Origin: Paenibacillus sp. 1011MAR3C5
GTDB lineage: Bacteria > Bacillota > Bacilli > Paenibacillales > Paenibacillaceae
Assembly (NCBI RefSeq): GCF_003591485.1
Contig: NZ_QZCF01000003.1
Location: 310,001 to 374,000, forward strand
Direction of reading: 5' to 3'
DNA: 64,000 bases
The notes beneath the pieces are model-generated. The model did not search any database. It was not told the origin of the DNA and saw only the letters and a list, made by a program, of their open reading frames with translations. Shown here piece after piece: positions 18,639 to 26,511 of the stretch. Within the stretch, counting starts at the first letter, position 1; every line of letters begins with the position of its first letter. The position numbers were made by a program, and so were the translations under genes.

Positions 18639-19274
18639 ATGGCAAACAACACAAGCATTCGGAACATCTATTGCATCGGCCGGAATTATCGGCTGCATGC
18701 GCTCGAATTAGGCAACGAGGTGCCGCAGGAGCCGCTCGTCTTCACGAAGCCGTCCCACGCGGCAGCGGCTATGGATGGAAGCGAGATCGTATTGCCTGCT
18801 CATGTCGGCGAGGTGCACTTCGAGCTGGAGATCGTGCTGCGCGTAAGTGAATCCTACCGTCCGGGTGCGGCGGATAGCGAGTGCTTCGACGCCATGACGC
18901 TTGGGCTGGATATGACGCTGCGCGACGTGCAATCCAAGCTGAAGGCGAAGGGCCAGCCTTGGCTTGCGGCCAAAGGCTTCAAAAACTCCGCCCCGCTTGG
19001 GCGCTGGATTCCGTATCCGGGTGAAGCTGCGCTGGCAGAAAATACGTTCAAGCTGGTGCGCAACGGGGAGGACGCTCAAATCGGCTGCTCCAAGGACATG
19101 CTGTTCGGCATAACAGAGCTTGTGCACTATATCGAGGAGCATTACGGACTTGGCGCCGGAGACCTGATCTATACAGGGACGCCCGCAGGTGTAGCGGCGC
19201 TTCATGAAGGCGATGTGCTGGAAGCGATCTGGGCTGGAGAGAAGCTTGGCGATTGCCGTATCGCAATGCGCTAA
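18639..19274 (+). CDS. Fumarylacetoacetate hydrolase family protein (FAHD1/acylpyruvase-like)
   Basis: A 211-residue enzyme of the FAH fold. IGRNYRLHALELGNEVPQEP at the N-terminus and VFTKP are the family opening. HFELEIVLR and LGLDMTLRDVQ supply the metal-binding acidic residues, and YTGTPAGV is the conserved C-terminal loop. Relatives hydrolyse acylpyruvates or decarboxylate oxaloacetate. The ATG at 18639 is preferred because AAGGTGG lies ten bases upstream; the ATG at 18612 lacks such a site. The gene sits 88 bp after the ABC-F stop and may be cotranscribed. Confidence 0.83.
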   Translation: MANNTSIRNIYCIGRNYRLHALELGNEVPQEPLVFTKPSHAAAAMDGSEIVLPAHVGEVHFELEIVLRVSESYRPGAADSECFDAMTLGLDMTLRDVQSKLKAKGQPWLAAKGFKNSAPLGRWIPYPGEAALAENTFKLVRNGEDAQIGCSKDMLFGITELVHYIEEHYGLGAGDLIYTGTPAGVAALHEGDVLEAIWAGEKLGDCRIAMR

Positions 19275-19300
19275 TATCAGACAACTATTATAAGAAAACA

Positions 19301-19333
19301 AAGAAGCCGGTCGATTCATCGACCGGTCTTTTT
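19301..19333 (+). terminator. Terminator of the FAH family gene
   Basis: CCGGTCGA and TCGACCGG form an 8-bp stem with a TTCA loop, followed by TCTTTTT. Confidence 0.88.
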
Positions 19334-19396
19334 GCCGACCTGTAATTTGTCAGGCTCTGCGGATAGGATCAAATGGGGCCATACGGTGCTCAATTA

Positions 19397-19425
19397 ATGA
19401 CAGTCTGCATGACTTATGCAATAAT
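19397..19425 (+). promoter_or_regulatory. Sigma-A promoter of the two-component operon
   Basis: ATGACA at 19397 and AATAAT at 19420 are separated by exactly 17 bp; each matches consensus at five of six positions. Confidence 0.6.
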
Positions 19426-19456
19426 TTACCTGTCTACAGAAAGGAGCTGAATTCTG

Positions 19457-20161
19457 ATGCATATCGTATGGATTGAAGACGAGCTTGCCCTGCTGCAAGA
19501 ATGCGCGGACTATCTCCGCAGGGAGTCGATTGAGGTCACCGGAGCTGCAGAGTTTGAGGAGGCGCGGGCCGTCATTGAGCGTTCGCGTCCGGACTTGCTG
19601 CTGGTGGACTGGACGCTGCCTGGCGAGATGAACGGGATTGATATATGCAAATACAATTTGAAGCACTGGCAGCTTCCGCTTATTATGGTGACCGCCAGAG
19701 GCGATGAATTCGATAAAGTGCTGGCGCTGGAGCTGGGAGCCGACGATTATTTGACCAAGCCTTTCGGACTGAGGGAGCTGAGCGCGCGGATTAAGGCCGT
19801 GATGCGTAGAGCAAGCCAGGCTGGGCGAAGCAATAATCCTGGTATACGGGAAGAGAAGACATTGCGCCGATCGGGACTGGTCATGGATATGGATCGTTTC
19901 CTGGTCCAGAGGGACGGCGAGAAGCTGGAGCTGACCCGAACCGAGTTTCTGCTGCTGTGGAAGCTTGCCTCTTATCCGGGACGGGTATTCACTAGAGCGC
20001 ATCTGATGGATGAGGCGCTGGGCGACAGCTATCTCGGTTACGAGCGGACGCTGGACTCCCATATCCGCAACCTTCGCCGCAAGCTGGGCGATCATGAATC
20101 GGAGTCTCCGTTCGTACAGACCGTGTATGGAGTCGGCTACCGGTTTGCCGAGGGAAATTGA
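19457..20161 (+). CDS. OmpR/PhoB family response regulator
   Basis: A 234-residue DNA-binding regulator. The receiver domain (1-115) has the acidic pocket IEDE, the phospho-acceptor D51 in LVDWTLPG and the switch Lys in LTKPF. The C-terminal winged helix (about 138-232) ends in the usual VYGVGYRF. AAAGGAG lies upstream of the ATG. It is followed after one base by its histidine kinase and then an ABC transporter, so it most likely senses a compound handled by that transporter. Confidence 0.9.
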   Translation: MHIVWIEDELALLQECADYLRRESIEVTGAAEFEEARAVIERSRPDLLLVDWTLPGEMNGIDICKYNLKHWQLPLIMVTARGDEFDKVLALELGADDYLTKPFGLRELSARIKAVMRRASQAGRSNNPGIREEKTLRRSGLVMDMDRFLVQRDGEKLELTRTEFLLLWKLASYPGRVFTRAHLMDEALGDSYLGYERTLDSHIRNLRRKLGDHESESPFVQTVYGVGYRFAEGN

Positions 20162-20162
20162 G

Positions 20163-21554
20163 ATGGTAGTAGGCACGGACCGGAGCGGGGAGCGGCATCT
20201 GATGATGGGTAAGAAGGCTGAGCGGATTAAGATCGTATGGCTGGTCGCTGTCAGCCTGGTGGCGGGCCTCGCTATCTTCCTGACTACGCAAGCTGGCGTG
20301 AGGAGCTGGCATAATGATGAGCTGCAGCGGGCTGCTTTGTTCTGGAACGGCTATGCCAAGCTATACGTTGAGGAGACCGGAGGATGGAGCGGATTGCAGG
20401 AGCGGCTGCAGCGGGACGGCTACATGTATGCCGGACAGTCATCGATGTCGATCAGCTTCTATGAAGGCGCAAAGCCCGAGAGCCCTGTCGCTGAAGTGAA
20501 GAGCGAAGGAATGGTGCTTGCAGAGCGCAAGCTGCCCGTGTTGTCGGAGGGACAAGTTGCCGGCTATACGGTCGTTCGCATGGTGACATCTCTGCATACG
20601 TACGGGTATGCCCTGCTGGGGGCAGCTCTAACTGCGCTGCTTATCGGTTTTGCGGGTTTTTGGCATTGGAGACGTCTGGCACGAGCGCGTGATGAGGTAA
20701 CATATGCAATGGCTCGTTCTTGCTTGAAGCAGCTGAATACGGCGGAAGACGGCCAAGCAACGGCCAGAATCGTTGAGGACATTGAAGCGCAAGGAACAAC
20801 GCGGGCCAGGTCGGAAGCGGCTGTCAATGCGGTTCGCGAGGCGATCGGAGAATTAAAGCGGAGGAAAGAAAAGCTCGAGACGGTTCGGCGCACAATGGTA
20901 GCCGACATTGCCCATGAGCTAAGAACGCCAATTGCCATTATGCGGACTAAGCTGGATCATGCGATCGGGGCTGGCGAGGCGCTTCCCCTGGAGAAACTGC
21001 TGCCGCTGCATGACGAGACGCTTCGCTTGACGCGCCTTGTCCGCGACTTGCAAGAGCTTGCTTTGGCCGAGAGCGGCCATCTCCCCTTGTCGAAGACATG
21101 GTTTTCGCTGACGGAGCTTGCCAGCGATGTGCTGGAGACGCTCGCCGTTCAGGATGATCAGCATATCGTTGAGACGGAATGGACATGCAGCGGGGATATT
21201 CGCGTATATGCCGATATGAACCGGATTAGAGGCGTGCTGATCAATCTGATCGGCAATGCGTTCCATCATGCGAAAAGCAAGGTATCGGTCCATGTGGGGT
21301 TAAGCGCGCCAGGCGATGCGTATGTAAGCGTAAGCGATGACGGCCGTGGTATCGAAGAGGAAGAGCGCGAGCGCGTATTCGACCGATTCTACCGGGGAGA
21401 GACGCATCGCGATCGCCGCCGGACAACGGGGCTGGGCCTTGGGCTGGCAATTGTCAAGGAATTGATGACGGCCCACGGCGGGGCGGCCGAGGTGTCCAGT
21501 GTTTATGGTGAAGGCACGACTTTTACGATAACCGTACCTGTTTTCGCGGAATGA
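20163..21554 (+). CDS. Sensor histidine kinase (HisKA/HATPase)
   Basis: A 463-residue membrane kinase paired with the preceding regulator. Two hydrophobic helices (about 22-41 and 140-160) frame an extracellular sensor loop of about 100 residues, then a linker and the phospho-acceptor H251 in DIAHELRTPI. The ATPase domain has LIGNAFHHA (N box), DDGRGI (G1) and TTGLGLGLAIV (G2). An ATG at 20202 with a better GGGGAG site is an alternative start. The large extracellular loop distinguishes it from BceS-type intramembrane kinases. Confidence 0.88.
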   Translation: MVVGTDRSGERHLMMGKKAERIKIVWLVAVSLVAGLAIFLTTQAGVRSWHNDELQRAALFWNGYAKLYVEETGGWSGLQERLQRDGYMYAGQSSMSISFYEGAKPESPVAEVKSEGMVLAERKLPVLSEGQVAGYTVVRMVTSLHTYGYALLGAALTALLIGFAGFWHWRRLARARDEVTYAMARSCLKQLNTAEDGQATARIVEDIEAQGTTRARSEAAVNAVREAIGELKRRKEKLETVRRTMVADIAHELRTPIAIMRTKLDHAIGAGEALPLEKLLPLHDETLRLTRLVRDLQELALAESGHLPLSKTWFSLTELASDVLETLAVQDDQHIVETEWTCSGDIRVYADMNRIRGVLINLIGNAFHHAKSKVSVHVGLSAPGDAYVSVSDDGRGIEEEERERVFDRFYRGETHRDRRRTTGLGLGLAIVKELMTAHGGAAEVSSVYGEGTTFTITVPVFAE

Positions 21555-21646
21555 CAAATCTGCACAAGTTCTGCATATTGACTTCATCAGGCATGCATAT
21601 CTTTTTGCTAGAGTAGAGACATATTGAGGGTAAGAGGTGAGCATGC

Positions 21647-22333
21647 ATGTTGATTCGGGTATCGGATGTATCCAAAACATATGGAAAGGGAGAAGCTGCA
21701 ACGAGGGCGCTCAGAGACGTCTCGCTGACGATTGGAAGGGGAGAGACGGTCGCCATAACGGGTCCGTCGGGCTGCGGCAAAACGACGCTGCTTCATCTGC
21801 TGGCAGGACTGGAGGGGGCGGACAAAGGCGAGATATGGGCGGGCGATGCTCTCATTACACAGCTGGATGACCAGGAGATAGCGAAGATCAGGCTGTCTCG
21901 CATGGGCTTTGTCTTTCAGACCTATCATCTTGTGCCTGTCTTGACTGCGTGGGAGAATGCCGCATTGCCGCTTATTGCATCAGGCGTATCCACCAAAGAG
22001 GCTCGCACACGCGCGTTGGAAGCGCTGAAGGAGGTCGGCCTCGCTGACAAAGCACATCGGTATCCCTCCCAATTATCCGGCGGGCAAAATCAGCGGATCG
22101 CAATAGCCAGAGCGATCATAGGCAAGCCGAGCATCATATGGGCGGATGAGCCGACGGGCGCTCTGGACAGCGACACGGCCGATCAAATCATTGGGCTGCT
22201 GGAAATGCTGAATCGGCATTACGGCACGACGCTTGTCATCGTCACTCACGATCCGAAGGTAGCGGACCGCATGTCGAGAATCATACGGCTGCAGAACGGC
22301 AGGATCGTCCATGACGGAGGCGCTGCGCTATGA
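21647..22333 (+). CDS. ABC transporter ATP-binding protein (LolD/MacB type)
   Basis: A 228-residue ATPase. Walker A is GPSGCGKTT, the signature is LSGGQNQRIAIARA, and Walker B is IIWADEPTGALDS; the last is typical of the MacB/LolD/BceA branch that drives FtsX-type permeases. TAAGAGGTGA precedes the ATG. It begins 92 bp after the kinase stop and overlaps the next gene by ATGA. Confidence 0.9.
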   Translation: MLIRVSDVSKTYGKGEAATRALRDVSLTIGRGETVAITGPSGCGKTTLLHLLAGLEGADKGEIWAGDALITQLDDQEIAKIRLSRMGFVFQTYHLVPVLTAWENAALPLIASGVSTKEARTRALEALKEVGLADKAHRYPSQLSGGQNQRIAIARAIIGKPSIIWADEPTGALDSDTADQIIGLLEMLNRHYGTTLVIVTHDPKVADRMSRIIRLQNGRIVHDGGAAL

Positions 22334-25089
22334 TCGATTCCAGCATCGTATGGCGGATGGCGCTAGGCAACTTGCGCAAGCATTGGAAGGAGACGCTGCT
22401 GACGGTATTCGCGGGGTCGATCGGAGCGATTCTGATCGCGATCAGCTTCGTGAACTATACATCCGTTCAGCAAAGCGGGAAGAACTGGATCGAGACAAGA
22501 CTTGGTCCCATTGACTGGCGCATTATTCCGAATAACCCGGATATCGGGGATTTTACGCCACCGGAATTAGAAGCGCTGCGCAAACATGTCGATCAGGATC
22601 GTTCGTTCTTCATGCTGCCCTATGTTGCGGCGGAAGCCGCTCTCGTAGCGCAGGAGACGGATCGTGACGGGGAGGGACGCGCGCTTAAGTCTGTTATGCT
22701 GATGGGGTTCCAGCATGAGGATGCCGCCCGGGCAGAACCGAAGCGGGCAGCACTGTGGAAGAGCGGTCTCGGCGATGATGAGCTCATCCTAAGCGAGCGG
22801 ATGGCGAAGCTGCTAAGCGTCGACAAGGGAGATGCGGTGAAGCTGGTATCCGGCGAACAGAGCTTGCTGATGCGGGTACGGGATATTGTCGATGAGCACG
22901 GATTGACCGGCTACCGGGATTCGGGAAGGTTTATCGGGAATGCCATTGTTTCGGAGAACACGGTCCGTATGCTGAAAGGGGACTCGGAGGACGCCCGTTA
23001 TTCCGCAATTCTAATGGGCAACCATGATCCATCCTGGCCCAAAGGCGGCATGTTCAATCTGAACGAAGTCAAGTTTCAAACCCAGCCGATTAAAGTGGAT
23101 TTTCAGAATAAAATCGCCAAAATGAACACATCTATCATCATCGGGCTAATAAGCGCTGTAGCGATCGTATCCAGCATGCTCTTCATGAGGCAGTCGCTTG
23201 TTATGGTTGCGGATTCCAGACGCGAGATGTACGGCATGTTCAGAGCGATCGGCATGCCCAAGCGCAGCGTAGGCGCCATGTTTTTGCTGGAGGCCCTCAT
23301 TATTGCATTGCTGTCCACTTCTGCAGGCGTCATACTTGGCATGGGCGCTGGCTATGGACTTGTGCGCTTATTCTATCAATCCTTCAGCGATCAATTGTCC
23401 CGCATGACGGGTGAAACGATCCCGATCGAGCCTCATCTTACAATTGGCGGAGCCGCAATCGTATTCGGGGGAATCTTCTTATTGCTGACCGTTGTTGCAT
23501 TAATGGCCGAAGCCAAAGCGAGCCGCTTCAGTGTTGTTGAGGCGCTGCGCGGCGAGACGCCTGGAGAACGTTCGGGAGGCCGCGCGCTTCGCTTCGGGGC
23601 GAAAGTGCTGGTAGGTATCGGCATCTTTATGACCATATCGCATTTATTTATGGCTTTTGTAGACCCGCCGAGCATGGAAGAAGGAACAAATGTGTTATGG
23701 GTTGGACTGTTCTGGATTGCGTCCTGCTGCACTGTGCTGTTTTTGGCTATCCGGCTGCTTCGGCTGCTGGAAAAACCGATGATGAAGCTGCTGTCTCTGA
23801 CGGGCATTCCGCGGATTTCCGTCATGCTGGCATTCAAATATCCAAGGGTGAACGGTGGGAGAACCTACACGATAGGCTTGCTATTTGCGCTCGTCATGAT
23901 GATTGTATCGTTTACCGTCATGATTATGTCCATGATCATGAGCTTCAATGACGTAAATCGGGTAGACCAGACGCTGTACGGGTACGGCGGATATGCGGCA
24001 TATCAGCATGAGGAAGAGCGGACGGCTTTGATGAATATGGCTTCCGAGGACAAGCAAATTTCAGAGAAATTAACCGGCATGACTTTTGTAGAGCCCTTTA
24101 TGATCAGTTTCGTGAAAAATGGATTAGCGCAAGCTGTAGTCCCGGTAGCGGAAGACGTATTGCAAGGACCCGAGCTGCCTCTGCTCGAACGATCTGGCAT
24201 GTTCAAGAGCGACCGTGAAGCGTGGGAGGCGGTAGCGGCTGATCCGTCGTTTATTATTTTGCCGGATTCGTATTTGGGCAACACGACGATTTTTCCCGAT
24301 GCGGGACCTGTAAAGGCAGGAGATACATTCACGTTTCCGATTTATGAAGATAAGCTAAGAGGGCTGGATGAGGAATGGTTGCCCGTCTATGAGAAGACAT
24401 TTACGATAGCAGGAATCTTCCACGATGTGGCTGGCAGCGTCCATGTGAACGACCTGTACGGAATCACGTTCATGAATCCGACAGTGGTGGAGGAACTGAG
24501 GCCGTTCGGATTCAAGTGGCCGAATCAAACGGAGAAAGGATATGTGCTGTTCCGCTTCGAGCATAAAAATATCCCGCTGGCTCAGGAGCTTGAAGAACGG
24601 TTTGCGTTAAACGGCCATATGGGCTTTACCGTCCCGTATGTTAACAATAGCGCGGAGCAATTGATGAACAAGCAGCTAAGCTTCGCATTCATCGGGTTTA
24701 CCGTTTTTTCGGGATTGATCGGCTTGATGGGTCTTTCCATTATTCAGTACAGGGCGGTGAAGGAGCGGAGCAAAGGGATTGCCATGATGCGCTGTGTCGG
24801 TGTGGCAGGCAGGCAGATTTACTGGATGTTCTTGATCGAAGGATTTGTCATCGGGGCTGTCGGACTTCTGACGGGTTGGGGGATCGGGGCTACAGGAAGC
24901 CGACTGTTCATTGAATCGGCGCTGCAGGGCCAGCCTTCGTTCGAGCGGGCTGCAATCGACTATCCTAGTGAATTAATCTTGCTTATTTTGGCGGGGTTAC
25001 TTGTCGTCTCCCTCTTGCTTAATATCGCTCCCGCAAGGGCGGCGCTTAAGCTGAAGGCAGCGGATGCGCTTAGGATGAAGGATGAATGA
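22330..25089 (+). CDS. FtsX-like ABC transporter permease
   Basis: A 919-residue permease with a first helix near residues 16-38, a large extracellular domain (about 40-255), a first FtsX triple-helix domain (about 262-405), further helices near 420-470, an additional helix and a second extracellular domain (about 515-780), and a final FtsX domain (about 785-915). Such MacB/BceB-like proteins act as mechanotransducers for export or detoxification of peptides and lipids. It is longer than usual BceB (about 650). The overlap with the ATPase gene (ATGA) and the upstream two-component system suggest an inducible defence or efflux module. Confidence 0.85.
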   Translation: MIDSSIVWRMALGNLRKHWKETLLTVFAGSIGAILIAISFVNYTSVQQSGKNWIETRLGPIDWRIIPNNPDIGDFTPPELEALRKHVDQDRSFFMLPYVAAEAALVAQETDRDGEGRALKSVMLMGFQHEDAARAEPKRAALWKSGLGDDELILSERMAKLLSVDKGDAVKLVSGEQSLLMRVRDIVDEHGLTGYRDSGRFIGNAIVSENTVRMLKGDSEDARYSAILMGNHDPSWPKGGMFNLNEVKFQTQPIKVDFQNKIAKMNTSIIIGLISAVAIVSSMLFMRQSLVMVADSRREMYGMFRAIGMPKRSVGAMFLLEALIIALLSTSAGVILGMGAGYGLVRLFYQSFSDQLSRMTGETIPIEPHLTIGGAAIVFGGIFLLLTVVALMAEAKASRFSVVEALRGETPGERSGGRALRFGAKVLVGIGIFMTISHLFMAFVDPPSMEEGTNVLWVGLFWIASCCTVLFLAIRLLRLLEKPMMKLLSLTGIPRISVMLAFKYPRVNGGRTYTIGLLFALVMMIVSFTVMIMSMIMSFNDVNRVDQTLYGYGGYAAYQHEEERTALMNMASEDKQISEKLTGMTFVEPFMISFVKNGLAQAVVPVAEDVLQGPELPLLERSGMFKSDREAWEAVAADPSFIILPDSYLGNTTIFPDAGPVKAGDTFTFPIYEDKLRGLDEEWLPVYEKTFTIAGIFHDVAGSVHVNDLYGITFMNPTVVEELRPFGFKWPNQTEKGYVLFRFEHKNIPLAQELEERFALNGHMGFTVPYVNNSAEQLMNKQLSFAFIGFTVFSGLIGLMGLSIIQYRAVKERSKGIAMMRCVGVAGRQIYWMFLIEGFVIGAVGLLTGWGIGATGSRLFIESALQGQPSFERAAIDYPSELILLILAGLLVVSLLLNIAPARAALKLKAADALRMKDE

Positions 25090-25182
25090 GGAAGAGTGAT
25101 GGACAATAGAAGCATTCGGGAAAAAGGAAAGCGGACTGTCCCAAAAGTTCTCGCTTGCTAGGTGCATCTCAATTAACACACG

Positions 25183-25227
25183 AAAGGACTTCAAATCCAC
25201 TGTGCAGTGGATTTGAAGTCCTTTTTT
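25183..25227. terminator. Strong bidirectional terminator
   Basis: A perfect 20-bp stem (AAAGGACTTCAAATCCACTG and its complement) is followed by six T residues on the plus strand. It separates the ABC operon from the convergent dps gene. Confidence 0.92.
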
Positions 25228-25327
25228 CGATGAGATTAGGCTCTGGGTGGACTCGAAAAATCACAAATTGACTTTTGGAACGGTCTCTTTTTTGGAAGAT
25301 GCGTTGTATGTGGACATGTTCCTCTGT

Positions 25328-25765
25328 TTATCTGCCGTTGAATGCGCTCAGCATCCAGACATGTTTCTCCAGGGACGTATGAATCGCAAGCAGCATGTCG
25401 GCTGTCGTCTCGTCGCCAGCTTGCTGAGCCACTTCCATACCTTCCTTCAGCTCGCCGATAATAACGGTAAAGTCATGAATCAACTGATCGACCATCTCGA
25501 CGGCTGTTTCATTGCCAGTCGCCTCCTTGATGCTGGACTCTTCCAGATAGTCGCTCATCTTGGCGATCGGCTGGCCTTTAACCGCAAGCAGCCTTTCTGC
25601 AATTTCATCGACGTGCAGCGCCGCTTCTTCGTAGAATTCCTGGAACTTGGCATGCAGCGTAAAAAACTGCGAGCCCTTCACGTACCAATGGTAGTTGTGG
25701 AGCTTAATATATAGAACGCTCCAATTGGCGATTTGACGGTTCAGATTAGATTGTACAGTATGCAT
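25328..25765 (-). CDS. dps: Dps family DNA-binding ferritin
   Basis: A 145-residue mini-ferritin that oxidises and stores iron with peroxide and protects DNA as a dodecamer. H26 in [11 protein letters not shown]38, D53 and E57 reproduce the spacing of the ferroxidase ligands H31, H43, D58 and E62 known from Listeria Dps. AAAGGATG lies eight bases before the ATG at 25765, which excludes the longer frame. A PerR-like box over the promoter -10 (25949-25963) suggests peroxide induction, as for mrgA of Bacillus. Confidence 0.92.
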   Translation of the reverse strand: MHTVQSNLNRQIANWSVLYIKLHNYHWYVKGSQFFTLHAKFQEFYEEAALHVDEIAERLLAVKGQPIAKMSDYLEESSIKEATGNETAVEMVDQLIHDFTVIIGELKEGMEVAQQAGDETTADMLLAIHTSLEKHVWMLSAFNGR

Positions 25766-25948
25766 AATGATCATCCTTTCGATTGTCGAAATAGTAAGTT
25801 TGCTTGGCTCGGTCAACACATTCCGTATTCCGTTCTCCCGCTAGTTTGTGCCAAATCGGGAAGGGGAATACGAGTGGGACGAATGAATTAATCAGTTGAA
25901 TTGAACATGGAATGTGTAATTGGATATCAATTTAGATCAATTCCTTCT

Positions 25949-25982
25949 TTATAATTATTACAAAGTAATAGTTATTTGTCAA
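25949..25982 (-). promoter_or_regulatory. dps promoter with overlapping PerR-like box
   Basis: On the minus strand TTGACA (25982-25977) and AATAAT (25959-25954) are spaced by 17 bp. The plus-strand bases 25949-25963 read TTATAATTATTACAA, 14 of 15 matches to the Bacillus PerR consensus TTATAATNATTATAA. The box covers the -10, where PerR binding would repress. The leader to the start codon is about 185 nt. Confidence 0.75.
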
Positions 25983-26165
25983 GGGTGGCTGACAGTGCTT
26001 TTTGTTATGATTATTCTCCGGTTGGAAAGGTCAGTTCTTGTCGTTTACCCAAATGGAGCGGCCTTGAAACGAAGACAGACAGCAACTGGTGTAAAGCTTC
26101 ATAAATCATTGCGGTATAGGCTGCGGACGAAGTCTTTATGGGGCGTTCTGTTATCTTGTGCATAT

Positions 26166-26216
26166 TAAAAAAACGAAGCTGCATCCCCGCTTATGAAAAG
26201 CAGGTTGCAGCTTCGT
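26166..26216 (-). terminator. Minus-strand terminator beyond the GH15 gene and repeat array
   Basis: ACGAAGCTGCA pairs with TGCAGCTTCGT; on the minus strand the stem is followed by a run of seven T. It would end transcripts from the GH15 gene after they pass through the 26275-26510 array. Confidence 0.8.
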
Positions 26217-26274
26217 GATCTTAGATCTTAGTATGGGCTGTTTTTAGTACTCTTATCACAACCGTTAGAGATGA

Positions 26275-26510
26275 ATAAGTCGGCGAGACCGACTTAATTG
26301 GTGCGCAAGCGCCCGACTAACGGATTAAGTCGGCGAGACCGACTTAATTGGTGCGCAAGCGCCCGACTAACGGATTAAGTCGGCGAGACCGACTTAATTG
26401 GTGCGCAAGCGCCCAACTAGCGGGATTAAGTCGGCGTGCCCGACTTAATTGGTGCGCAAGCGCCCGACTAGCGGAATTAAGTCGGCGAGACCGACTTAAG
26501 TCACACACCG
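26275..26510. repeat. Tandem array of a 50/51-bp hairpin unit
   Basis: Four full units and a fifth partial copy start near 26277, 26327, 26377, 26428 and 26479. Each carries a perfect hairpin TTAAGTCGG - 5-base loop - CCGACTTAA, then a second imperfect hairpin in GGTGCGCAAGCGCCC. In the fourth unit the loop changes from CGAGA to CGTGC while the stem AAGTCGG/CCGACTT is kept. The array touches the GH15 stop codon and lies before the minus-strand terminator, so it is probably transcribed as a 3' untranslated region. Confidence 0.95.
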
Positions 26511-26511
26511 C

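Noticed and set aside
21578..21614. Internal promoter before the ABC ATPase gene
   Set aside because: TTGACT is present, but no -10 lies at an acceptable distance.
25920..26168. Possible 82-residue plus-strand protein
   Set aside because: It starts within the dps promoter region and ends at the minus-strand terminator; no ribosome binding site was seen.
26275..26510. CRISPR array
   Set aside because: Units follow each other without spacers; variation is within the repeat itself, and no cas genes are present.
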